A stretch of DNA of 50,045 bases from Ignavibacteriales bacterium (lineage in GTDB: Bacteria > Bacteroidota > Ignavibacteria > UBA10030 > SZUA-254). The notes under the pieces were generated by a model. It searched no databases. It was given only the letters and a program-made list of their open reading frames with translations, and was not told where the DNA came from. Below, piece after piece: positions 1 to 5,858 of the stretch. The stretch's first letter is position 1; each line of letters begins with the position of its first letter. Location: contig JACRFD010000042.1 in the NCBI GenBank assembly GCA_016218025.1, forward strand, positions 1 through 50,045, given 5' to 3'. A program made the translations under genes and the position numbers.

Positions 1-135
1 TCCTGATGACGGGGATGTTCTCTCGGCTGTGTTAGTTCTATTTACGACCGTTGACGCCAAGACGACTATGATCACATCGTTAAAAAATAACGACACTGGA
101 TATCTTTTTCTCTTGACTTTGACCTTTTATAAAGT

Positions 136-145
136 GTTATGTGCC
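136..145 (-). other. R''-like box of cassette 2 attC
   Basis: Minus-strand GGCACATAAC, a few bases after the stop of the 153-731 gene. It is the exact reverse complement of the box at 763-772 where the same cassette begins. The rest of this attC is less clear: ACACT next to this box can pair with AGTGT at about 93-97, followed by CGTT, which would put the crossover near 90/91. Confidence 0.6.
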
Positions 146-152
146 GTAATAA

Positions 153-731
153 TCATTTCAAGTTTTTCACAACCCAATGATTTGGATGCTGCCGTTTTAA
201 AATGCTAAGCCATGTTTTTGATAGGGCTGGATTAGTTTCAGTCTCAAAGATATAAACCATTGCCATAACACTTGATGGATAAAGTTTGTAAAAATCTAGA
301 AAGTGTTGATGTGCCTCATTTATCCTCTTTGAGTTTATAAGTGATTCACCCTCATACAATAGGATAAGAGGATGAAGTTGACCGTATACTTTAGGATATT
401 CTTCTTTCAATACTCTAATCCATTCAAGTGCTGTGTCAGGTTTAGATACCGAATTTATATAACCATAAAGTAATTCCGCCAGTTGTCTGTTTTGTAAAAG
501 TGTATCCTCACTATATCGAAACAGGTTAATTGTCGCTTTGGTTATTTTACTATTACCGAGACCTTCATCTGATTCAAAGCTATCATAGAAATCGTCAAAT
601 AATATCTTGCACAACTTGTCAGAAGAATCCCGTTTGGTGATATTTGACAATTTGTTGAGATTCAATGTTTGTGCATGAAGAGTTGCAGCAACAATAAAAA
701 GAATGATTAACCATTTAGACTGTGTAAACAT
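153..731 (-). CDS. Exported protein with helical/TPR-like repeats (integron cassette 2)
   Basis: 192 residues; I do not recognise the family. Residues 1-20 form a signal peptide (MFTQSKW, hydrophobic core ILFIVAATLHA, then QT), so the product is probably periplasmic or cell-surface. Residues 75-190 look like helix-turn-helix repeats of the tetratricopeptide kind (patterns such as TALEWIRVLKEEYP and EAHQHFLDFYKLYPSS), suggesting a protein-binding role. It is the only gene of cassette 2, with attC-like boxes on both sides (763-772 and 136-145). No promoter was recognised, so it may depend on transcription from the recombinase side. Cassette genes of unknown function are the rule in chromosomal integrons. 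Confidence 0.75.
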   Translation of the reverse strand: MFTQSKWLIILFIVAATLHAQTLNLNKLSNITKRDSSDKLCKILFDDFYDSFESDEGLGNSKITKATINLFRYSEDTLLQNRQLAELLYGYINSVSKPDTALEWIRVLKEEYPKVYGQLHPLILLYEGESLINSKRINEAHQHFLDFYKLYPSSVMAMVYIFETETNPALSKTWLSILKRQHPNHWVVKNLK

Positions 732-762
732 TTAAGAGAGCCTCATTCTTAATGATAATTAT

Positions 763-909
763 GGCACATAACGTCTCGCATAAAAATGACGTACTGTTGG
801 CCACTATTAATAGACAAATTTTCTTGTGGCAAACAGTATGTTCCCACGAGCGAGACGTTTGTATTTATTATGTTAAAATTCTGTTCCATTTTTATGCGTG
901 TTATACGCC
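763..909 (-). repeat. attC-like recombination site between cassettes 1 and 2
   Basis: A ~147 bp imperfect palindrome. In minus-strand order it has GGCGTATAAC (900-909), an L''-like arm ACGCATAAAAATGG (886-899), a variable centre, an L'-like arm CATTTTTATGCGAGACG (772-788) and GTTATGTGCC (763-772). The two arms pair over 12-13 bases with extra unpaired bases beside the AAC/GTT core, like the extrahelical bases of attC folds. The upstream gene's stop codon lies inside the R''-like box, as is common in gene cassettes. The centre holds a second inverted repeat (790-803 with 826-839) and the arms AACGTCTCGC (770-779) and GCGAGACGTT (850-859). Confidence 0.7.
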
Positions 910-1413
910 GTGCAGTTGTTTGTCACTTGTTGTTGAATCTCTCAGGTCAGGATCATCTACCTGCATTAATTGTTGGAAACCAGTGATAAGAATTAGCATC
1001 GCTGTAGTTAACAACGCATAACCAATTGCAAAGTCGAAGCGTGTCAAGGTTGTTCCGATAAACAAAAATGAAATAACTAACCTATAATTAAAAAATTCTC
1101 TCTGCTCTCTACGCTGGATATATTCTTTGAGATTTGTTGGCCATTTATAAAGCCAGTAAACATTATAAATAGGTATGAGATGCATGAACATTGCCTTGCT
1201 CGATGAGACAGAATACCGATTTCTATACCGAACCTCCATGACTTCATGTATTGTGTAGACTAGGTACAAGTAATAAATCCATCCAGTTATTGCAATCAGC
1301 AGTCTTGTCAGAATATCAAAAGGTGGCTCAAGAGTGAGGAACTCATAGATTAAGAACGCTACTGAAAAAAGATAGCCAATGTATTTATTGGGAATTCCCG
1401 GATATTCACTCAT
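901..1413 (-). CDS. Four-helix integral membrane protein (integron cassette 1)
   Basis: 170 residues with about four hydrophobic segments (residues ~10-28, 35-55, ~75-92 and ~112-145). The HLIPIYNVYWLYKWP stretch resembles small membrane proteins annotated DUF4234-like or of unknown function in Bacteroidota, but the match is from memory and weak. The N-terminus MSEYPGIPNKY has no signal peptide. It is the only gene of cassette 1. The start lies about 50 bp after the attI-like site, and the TAA stop is embedded in the attC R''-like box at 900-909. No close functional guess is justified. Confidence 0.72.
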   Translation of the reverse strand: MSEYPGIPNKYIGYLFSVAFLIYEFLTLEPPFDILTRLLIAITGWIYYLYLVYTIHEVMEVRYRNRYSVSSSKAMFMHLIPIYNVYWLYKWPTNLKEYIQRREQREFFNYRLVISFLFIGTTLTRFDFAIGYALLTTAMLILITGFQQLMQVDDPDLRDSTTSDKQLHGV

Positions 1414-1461
1414 ATCAAATAATTCTAGATATATTTATTTTAGTTAAAAACCTGACTGCAT

Positions 1462-1498
1462 GGCGTATAACATTTGCAATAACGTAGTATTGCGTGTT
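1462..1498 (-). repeat. attI-like / cassette-entry site next to the recombinase
   Basis: Lies 18-54 bp after the recombinase stop. The minus strand reads AACACGCAATA, a short centre, TATTGC, AAAT, then GTTATACGCC (1462-1471). GCAATA (1476-1481) and TATTGC (1488-1493) pair. The AAC-ACGC and GTT cores have the same layout as the 763-909 site, but the hairpin is only about 37 bp. This is where cassette 1 begins, so it is a candidate attI or the remnant of a short attC. Confidence 0.55.
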
Positions 1499-1515
1499 TA
1501 TTTTTCTTAGTTTGT

Positions 1516-2439
1516 TCATTCTTTATCCGATTTCAACAATTTATTGTCGTGGTCTGGCAAAAGATGTTCGTTTTTCTGCATCAGGAAATCAAGCGGACTT
1601 CGGACTTGCCCAATGCTTTTTGTACTGACATGTGTATATACTTCCGTAGTACGAACACTCTGGTGACCTAATAATGCCTGTATGTATCTTAAGTCAGTTC
1701 CATGTTCTAATAGATGCGTTGCAAATGAATGCCGCAATGTATGCATCGATACATGTTTGGCTATCTTACCCGACTTAACCGCTCGAGCTAAAACTGCCTG
1801 AATACTACGAGCCGAAATATGATAATCTTTCGCTTCGCTAGGAAATAACCAACCGCTTGTTCCAAGCTTATATGTTTTCCAGTATGTGATCAACTGTGCC
1901 CTAAGTGATTGTGGAAATATTGTGTATCTATCTTTCTTACCTTTTGCTTCACGAATGTGAATAATATTCCTGACGCCATCTACATCTTCAATTCGCAGCT
2001 TTATTAATTCGCTAACACGCAATCCGCTTGCATATGTCAACATTAACATTGTGCGGTGTTTTAAGTTTTTAACTGCTTGAAATATTTTCATAACCTCATC
2101 CTCGTTCAAAACATTCGGTAATTTTTCTTCCCGCCTGGGGCGAGGAAGTTTATTAATCACAAATGGTTTTTCGTATAACTCGACATACAAAAAACGCAAT
2201 GCATTGAATACCTGATTCAATGTCCCTGCCGAAAGCTTTTTATCTTCAATTAAATAAAGCAGATAGTTTCTGATGTCATCTTCAGTAATTTGCCGAGGAT
2301 GTTTCGGTGAAAAATATTTTACAAAAGAACGTAAACAACTGATGTACGACTTAATCGTTTTGAAACTATAATTTCTTAGCCGAAGTTCACTCCGTACTTT
2401 CTCGTAAAATCCTTGCGTATGTTCACCCCGTGAGATAAT
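1516..2439 (-). CDS. Integron-type/Xer-like tyrosine recombinase, 5' end interrupted
   Basis: Tyrosine site-specific recombinase with a SAM-like core-binding domain (about residues 10-95 of the open frame) and a catalytic domain. Visible catalytic residues are R in ASGLRVSEL, K in AKGKKDR, HxxR in HTLRHSF, H in LLGHQS and Y in VYTHVS. The tail QVRSPLDFL closely resembles the end of IntI integrases, but the IntI-specific extra segment before HTLRH is absent, as in XerC/D. The open frame from 2439 encodes homology well upstream of the TTG at 2220 (FYEKVRSELRLRNYS, then SFKTIKSYISCLRSF), yet has no ATG, GTG or TTG there. A GIY-YIG element sits exactly at this 5' edge, and the original start appears to be TTG at 2810-2812. 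The protein may be non-functional or start at a rare codon. Confidence 0.85.
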   Translation of the reverse strand: MISRGEHTQGFYEKVRSELRLRNYSFKTIKSYISCLRSFVKYFSPKHPRQITEDDIRNYLLYLIEDKKLSAGTLNQVFNALRFLYVELYEKPFVINKLPRPRREEKLPNVLNEDEVMKIFQAVKNLKHRTMLMLTYASGLRVSELIKLRIEDVDGVRNIIHIREAKGKKDRYTIFPQSLRAQLITYWKTYKLGTSGWLFPSEAKDYHISARSIQAVLARAVKSGKIAKHVSMHTLRHSFATHLLEHGTDLRYIQALLGHQSVRTTEVYTHVSTKSIGQVRSPLDFLMQKNEHLLPDHDNKLLKSDKE

Positions 2440-2506
2440 TTATATCCAATAAATTATTTATAAACTTGGAGTTTTTATACTCATAAATCTGAATTTAAAA
2501 TATGCC

Positions 2507-2534
2507 TATCTCACAGGGTGAATCCCGTGAGATA
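2507..2534. repeat. Palindrome TATCTCAC...GTGAGATA at the 3' end of the GIY-YIG gene
   Basis: A 28-base palindrome with arms TATCTCAC and GTGAGATA, inner arms GGG and CCC, and loop TGAA. The stop codon of the GIY-YIG gene lies inside it. On the + side it is followed by AATTTTTTATT. It shares its motif with the element's two ends, so four copies of TATCTCAC(A/G)GG occur within 400 bp. Confidence 0.75.
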
Positions 2535-2783
2535 ATTTTTTATTCTATTCTTTATATATCTTTTACCCCATGCGGTTTTGAGATATTTTTCTCTGGTAGT
2601 TGCGTCTTGCCGGTTTAAACATCCTTCCCAATATACTAAAGTTAAAGGGCGTCTTTTTCTTGTTGAGATCACCAATCCATTATTATGCTCTTTTATTCTT
2701 CTCTGGATGTTCGTGGTGTACCCGACATAGTTTTGATTATCTTTTAAAGAACGCAAGACATATATATAGAAATAACTTTTCAT
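2511..2783 (-). CDS. GIY-YIG domain nuclease (UPF0213-like minigene)
   Basis: 90 residues forming one GIY-YIG nuclease domain with nothing appended. The first strand YIYVLRSLKD leads to the YVG motif (QNYVGYTTN), followed by the catalytic-type arginine region QRRIKEHN and the glutamate in TTREKYLKTAWG. Such stand-alone proteins are very common in FCB and candidate-phylum genomes; their role is unproven (repair, or a selfish minigene). The gene starts 4 bp from a TATCTCAC palindrome and its stop falls inside another copy, so coding sequence and repeats move or evolve together. It separates the recombinase body from its promoter. The family call is firm; mobility is inference. Confidence 0.85.
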   Translation of the reverse strand: MKSYFYIYVLRSLKDNQNYVGYTTNIQRRIKEHNNGLVISTRKRRPLTLVYWEGCLNRQDATTREKYLKTAWGKRYIKNRIKNYLTGFTL

Positions 2784-2809
2784 ATTCTATCTCACGGGGT
2801 AAATTCAGC

Positions 2810-2823
2810 CAACCAAATACCTC
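2810..2823 (-). promoter_or_regulatory. Orphaned start region of the recombinase (GAGG and TTG)
   Basis: The minus strand reads GAGG (2820-2823), seven bases, then TTG GCT GAA (2812 down to 2804). If the GIY-YIG element is removed at the shared TTCA, this runs in frame into CAT ACG CAA GGA TTT TAC of the recombinase. This is a reconstruction, not an observed gene start. Confidence 0.5.
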
Positions 2824-2862
2824 ACATTAATGGAGCTAAATTTCCCAAATTCTAACAGCAAG

Positions 2863-2891
2863 ATTATAAGAATATTTTTTATTATTGTCAA
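2863..2891 (-). promoter_or_regulatory. Perfect consensus sigma-70 promoter for the recombinase
   Basis: Minus-strand TTGACA (2886-2891), a 17-base spacer and TATAAT (2863-2868), identical to the housekeeping consensus. It points at the orphaned recombinase start about 45 bp downstream and would now also transcribe the inserted GIY-YIG gene. Confidence 0.75.
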
Positions 2892-3027
2892 ACTTAAAAT
2901 AAAAAAATGACTAATAATTCATCCTTCATCTTTCATCATTCAACCTTCTCTCAAAATTGCATTTCTCTCAAATATTTCTAATCTTTTCAATTATTAGAAT
3001 CTTTTTTAATTATTACAATTAACTATT

Positions 3028-3576
3028 ATGAACAGACAAGATGCTTTATCTCTTCTAAAAGAATACACAAAGAACGAAGCTTTATTAAAACATATGTATG
3101 CAGTTGAAGCAGCTATGCGTGCTTACGCAAAGAAGTTTGGCGAGGATGAAGATAAGTGGGGGATAGTTGGCTTACTTCACGACTTTGATTATGAGATGTA
3201 CCCGAACGCTCCGGATCATCCGCTTAAGGGATCTGAGATTTTGAAAGAGAAAGGTTATGCTGAGGATATTCGCCGGGCAATTTTAGGTCATGCAACTTAC
3301 AGCGGTGTTCAGCGCGATACGCAGATGGCAAAAACTCTTTATGCCGTGGATGAGCTTTGCGGTTTTGTTATGGCATGTTCGCTTGTGCGTCCGAATAAAA
3401 TTTCCGATCTGCAAACGTCGTCAGTCAAAAAGAAATTGAAAGACAAAAGTTTCGCCGCCAATGTGAACAGGGAAGATATTTTAAAAGGAACAGTAGAATT
3501 AGGCGTTCCACTGGATGAGCATATTCAATTTGTTATTGATGCTATGAAAACAATTTCGGCAGAACTTGGGCTGTAG
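3028..3576 (+). CDS. HD-domain (HDIG-type) metal-dependent phosphohydrolase
   Basis: 182 residues, a single HD domain. The metal-binding HD pair is in VGLLHDFDYE (about residue 53), a further histidine is in APDHPLKG, and another is in AILGHATYSG. It has the compact form of HDIG proteins often annotated as hydrolases; the natural substrate (probably a nucleotide or phosphate ester) is unknown. The tail KGTVELGVPLDEHIQFVIDA is typical of this small family. It is a monocistronic, cytosolic protein; the upstream 240 bp is very AT-rich. No Shine-Dalgarno is obvious (ACAATTAACTATT before ATG). The family call is firm and the substrate open. Confidence 0.9.
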   Translation: MNRQDALSLLKEYTKNEALLKHMYAVEAAMRAYAKKFGEDEDKWGIVGLLHDFDYEMYPNAPDHPLKGSEILKEKGYAEDIRRAILGHATYSGVQRDTQMAKTLYAVDELCGFVMACSLVRPNKISDLQTSSVKKKLKDKSFAANVNREDILKGTVELGVPLDEHIQFVIDAMKTISAELGL

Positions 3577-3684
3577 CCGCGGATCCGAAGGACTTATTTG
3601 GTGGTCACGAACCTCCACCAGAGGCTGAAGAGATTTCGTGACCAAAGGAGAAATACCTGCTCAGTTATTGGTGTTGACTACAAA

Positions 3685-3843
3685 GGTTCTCTCGATACTC
3701 CATGATTAAACTATGAACTCGAGAACCAGCATATGTAGCCGGTTTTCGAGTAACCAAGATTTATCATGTGTACCGAGTGAATTATTTCAGTTTAACATGG
3801 GGGTTCTCGAGTAACCAGTTTTTCAGTAGAGTAACGAGAGAAC
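3685..3843. repeat. Nested inverted-repeat cluster (GGTTCTC / GAGTAACC family)
   Basis: The outer pair is GGTTCTCTCGATACTC (3685-3700) against GAGTAACGAGAGAAC (3829-3843), one mismatch. The inner pair is AACTCGAGAACC (3716-3727) against GGTTCTCGAGTAACC (3802-3816). A third direct copy, GGTTTTCGAGTAACCA, is at 3741-3756. GTTCTCTC and GTAACGAGAG recur near the right end of the window (about 49979-50001). Confidence 0.6.
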
Positions 3844-3890
3844 ATTTAAAGATGGTCTGGAGTTGTCACGAAGTGATCTTCTTTAACTAT

Positions 3891-3948
3891 GAGGGAGCTT
3901 TGCTCCCGACAAAAACTAACGGTTAACGGTCGGGAGTAGAACTCCCTC
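3891..3948. repeat. Double hairpin with GAGGGAG/CTCCCTC arms
   Basis: GAGGGAG (3891-3897) pairs with CTCCCTC (3942-3948), and CTCCCGAC (3903-3910) pairs with GTCGGGAG (3929-3936). It lies just past the stop of the minus-strand 3969-4868 gene. It could end that transcript but lacks a clear T tract, so it may be a dispersed palindrome. Confidence 0.5.
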
Positions 3949-3968
3949 CCAGCTTGGGAGAACCGAAA

Positions 3969-4868
3969 TTAAAAATCAACATTGAATCCTGCCCCAATTG
4001 TTTTTAATCTTTCACTGTAATATTCACCGAACATATTTCTGCCGCTGTAATACGAAATGTAAAGGTTGATTCCTTTGCCGTACGGATCGCCAAGTTTAAA
4101 TCCTATTTCGGCGTGATGCGACGGAGAATATTTCGGCGTGCCCGTAATATTCATTGTGTATGAAAAGAATGGGGACATTTTTTGTTTGAAGATGCTCATA
4201 TTCAAACGTGATGTTGTCAATTCAATACCCGCCAATCCTGCAAGTCGTTTGTACTCAGCCGGTCGGTTTAGAGTTGTGTAAGATATTCCGCCGTAATATC
4301 GGAGTTGCTCATTTTCATAAATAAGATGATGAAGCAACACTAATTCGCCGAAGTCGCGTGAAAAGGGAATGGGACCGCCTTCCTTTGTCCATTCTCTCGG
4401 ATAAGTGTGAATCCAATAATTGCCATCTGCAAGATGAGCGCTATGGTGAATAATTCTTAGTCGAGCCAAGATCTTATCCGTTGGATTTTTGGAAGCGATC
4501 GAAATATTTCCGCCAAAGAATCCGTCGATAGCATCTATTTGCAAATATAATCCTTCATGATCTTTAACAAAAGCATAAGCAAAAAAATCGATTCCTGCTC
4601 TGATAGAATAATTCTGATTTGCAGGTGAATATTCTAGAAGATCAATTGAATTACCAAGCTCAACTTTCATTTGTGCCCGGTCTAAAAAACGGACTAAGCC
4701 GACACGAGCTTCTTCGATGTTAGTCTTTAAAGGTGAGATTAGTAATCCCGAAGGGAAAAGTTTGAACTCGTTACGATTTTCCTCCTGAGAAAATCCGTAT
4801 GAGATAAATCCTAAGGATAAACAAATAAAAAACAAAAATAGAAATACTTGCTTCATTTTCAATTTCAC
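3969..4868 (-). CDS. Outer-membrane protein, DUF1207-like
   Basis: 299 residues with a signal peptide at residues 5-27 (hydrophobic core VFLFLFFICLSLGFISYGFS, then QE). The mature part alternates polar and hydrophobic residues in short strands, ends in an aromatic (GAGFNVDF), and carries motifs such as HHSAHLADGNYW and YISYYSGRN that I associate with DUF1207 outer-membrane proteins. That assignment is from memory. The function of the family is unknown; a beta-barrel or barrel-associated lipid-facing protein is likely. Residues FPSGLLISPLKTNIEEARVG just after the signal are typical of the family start. It is transcribed alone, convergent with the HD gene. Confidence 0.7.
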   Translation of the reverse strand: MKLKMKQVFLFLFFICLSLGFISYGFSQEENRNEFKLFPSGLLISPLKTNIEEARVGLVRFLDRAQMKVELGNSIDLLEYSPANQNYSIRAGIDFFAYAFVKDHEGLYLQIDAIDGFFGGNISIASKNPTDKILARLRIIHHSAHLADGNYWIHTYPREWTKEGGPIPFSRDFGELVLLHHLIYENEQLRYYGGISYTTLNRPAEYKRLAGLAGIELTTSRLNMSIFKQKMSPFFSYTMNITGTPKYSPSHHAEIGFKLGDPYGKGINLYISYYSGRNMFGEYYSERLKTIGAGFNVDF

Positions 4869-5024
4869 ATAAACCTCTTAAAATATTTCGTAAAATATAA
4901 TTAAAATGTAATTCAAATAGAAAAACTGTTACATCGAAAATATTTAATTCTATTTTGGAGAATAAATCGATTTTTCCTATCTTGCCTCAGTTTTAATTCA
5001 GAATTTAATTTTTTGGAGTGATAT

Positions 5025-5804
5025 ATGAAACGATTGTTAGCAATATGGATGATTATGGCTCTCTTCGCAGTAAATCTTTTGGCGCAGGATGAAGAGGAAT
5101 CTGCACCTCCAACACCACCACGAAGATCAATACCGGCAAAAATTGGTGGAGCTGGCGGTTTTACGCAGAATTTGCTTTTCTTAAATCTCAACCCTATCAA
5201 CAATTATCTAAAAGGAGCATTTGCTGCTGAGTTCGATAAAACACCAATGCTCTTGCTTGGCGGTCAGGGTTACGGATACATAATGCTTGTTCAGAATCTT
5301 AGAATCGGAGGTGTAGGCGCAACCGGTTCACTTAAGAGTGCCGCACTCGATACTGGGATCGAACCGAATATAAGAAGAGATGTGGAACTTTCTGTTGGAT
5401 TCGGTGGAGTTACAATTGAATATGTTCTCCCTGTTCTTCCACGGCTGGATATTTCTGCTGGCATAATGCTTGGCGCCGGCTCTACAAATATCAAGATCTG
5501 GAGAAATCAAAGTTCAAATATAAAATGGGATGATGTATGGAACGATTTTGGTCATTACCAAACTGTATCATCCGACTTCAACCACACTCTTAACGGTTCA
5601 TTCTTTGTTTACCAACCTCAGCTTAATATTGAGTATGCCGTGCTTAGATGGGTTGGAGTAAGATTGGGTGTTGCTTATAATGGCATGTCGGCATCGGAAT
5701 GGAAATATGATGATAAATATGATTTGATTGGTGTGCCAACGAACATCAGCGGAAAAGGATTGATGATAAACGGAGGAATTTTCCTTGGGACATTTCTCTA
5801 TTAA
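5025..5804 (+). CDS. Secreted beta-barrel-like outer-membrane protein
   Basis: 259 residues. The signal peptide is at residues 1-20 (MKRLLAIWMIMALFAVNLLA, then QD), followed by a short acidic/proline linker (EEESAPPTPPRR). The remainder is rich in glycine and alternating hydrophobics (GGQGYGYIML, LSVGFGGVTIEYVLP) and ends GGIFLGTFLY, a terminal aromatic typical of barrel proteins recognised by BamA. The family is not recognised. The ribosome binding site TTGGAGTG precedes ATG by about 6 bases, which supports the start. A strong terminator follows at 5823-5858. Its neighbours are another outer-membrane protein and hisC, so context gives no function. Confidence 0.8.
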   Translation: MKRLLAIWMIMALFAVNLLAQDEEESAPPTPPRRSIPAKIGGAGGFTQNLLFLNLNPINNYLKGAFAAEFDKTPMLLLGGQGYGYIMLVQNLRIGGVGATGSLKSAALDTGIEPNIRRDVELSVGFGGVTIEYVLPVLPRLDISAGIMLGAGSTNIKIWRNQSSNIKWDDVWNDFGHYQTVSSDFNHTLNGSFFVYQPQLNIEYAVLRWVGVRLGVAYNGMSASEWKYDDKYDLIGVPTNISGKGLMINGGIFLGTFLY

Positions 5805-5822
5805 AATATAGATCGGTAAACA

Positions 5823-5858
5823 AATCGGAGCCGGCAGAAACCTGCTCCGATTTTTTTT
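5823..5858. terminator. Rho-independent terminator between the 5025-5804 gene and hisC
   Basis: AATCGGAGC (5823-5831) pairs with GCTCCGATT (5844-5852) and is followed by a run of T. It ends the + strand gene and overlaps the 3' end of the convergent hisC. Confidence 0.9.

Larger units (their letters stand above)
2422..2807. mobile_element. Palindrome-bounded GIY-YIG element inserted in the recombinase 5' end
   Basis: CCCCGTGAGATA at 2426-2437 and TATCTCACGGGG at 2788-2799 are perfect 12-base inverted repeats bounding a GIY-YIG ORF. A third palindrome with the same TATCTCAC/GTGAGATA arms lies at 2507-2534. TTCA occurs at both outer edges (2422-2425 and 2804-2807) and could be a 4-bp target duplication, although TGAA is also part of the repeated motif. 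Deleting 2425-2806 joins a TTG-GCT-GAA start to the recombinase frame (CAT-ACG-CAA). Confidence 0.55.
91..2812 (-). mobile_element. Integron-like locus: tyrosine recombinase plus two gene cassettes
   Basis: On the minus strand the order is recombinase, short attI-like hairpin (about 1462-1498), cassette 1 (about 772-1470, membrane protein), attC-like site, cassette 2 (about 91-771, exported protein), second attC-like site. Cassette 1 begins GTTATACGCC and ends with GGCGTATAAC before its distal stem. Cassette 2 begins GTTATGTGCC and ends with GGCACATAAC. Each pair is perfectly complementary and the two pairs differ, which is the R'/R'' signature of integron cassettes. Each cassette carries one promoter-poor ORF in the same orientation. 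The boundary at 91 is tentative, and the array may continue left of the window. Confidence 0.72.
3577..3968. other. 392 bp intergenic region filled with inverted repeats
   Basis: No ORF is supported. It contains GGTCACGA/TCGTGACC (3603-3610 with 3636-3643), a nested cluster of GGTTCTC-GAGTAACC type repeats (3685-3843), and a GC-richer hairpin with arms CTCCCGAC/GTCGGGAG (3891-3948). It separates the convergent 3028-3576 and 3969-4868 genes. Confidence 0.7.

Noticed and set aside
752..1021. ORFs on the + strand across the cassette boundary (752-1021, 786-986)
   Set aside because: They cross the attC-like palindrome and the end of the minus-strand membrane-protein gene, and have no ribosome binding site or family resemblance.
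1516..2220. Recombinase starting at the TTG at 2220
   Set aside because: Clear family sequence continues in the same frame up to about 2421, so this start would delete most of the core-binding domain.
4913..5203. 96-codon minus-strand ORF opposite the signal-peptide gene
   Set aside because: Antisense to a gene with signal peptide and good ribosome binding site; low-complexity translation.
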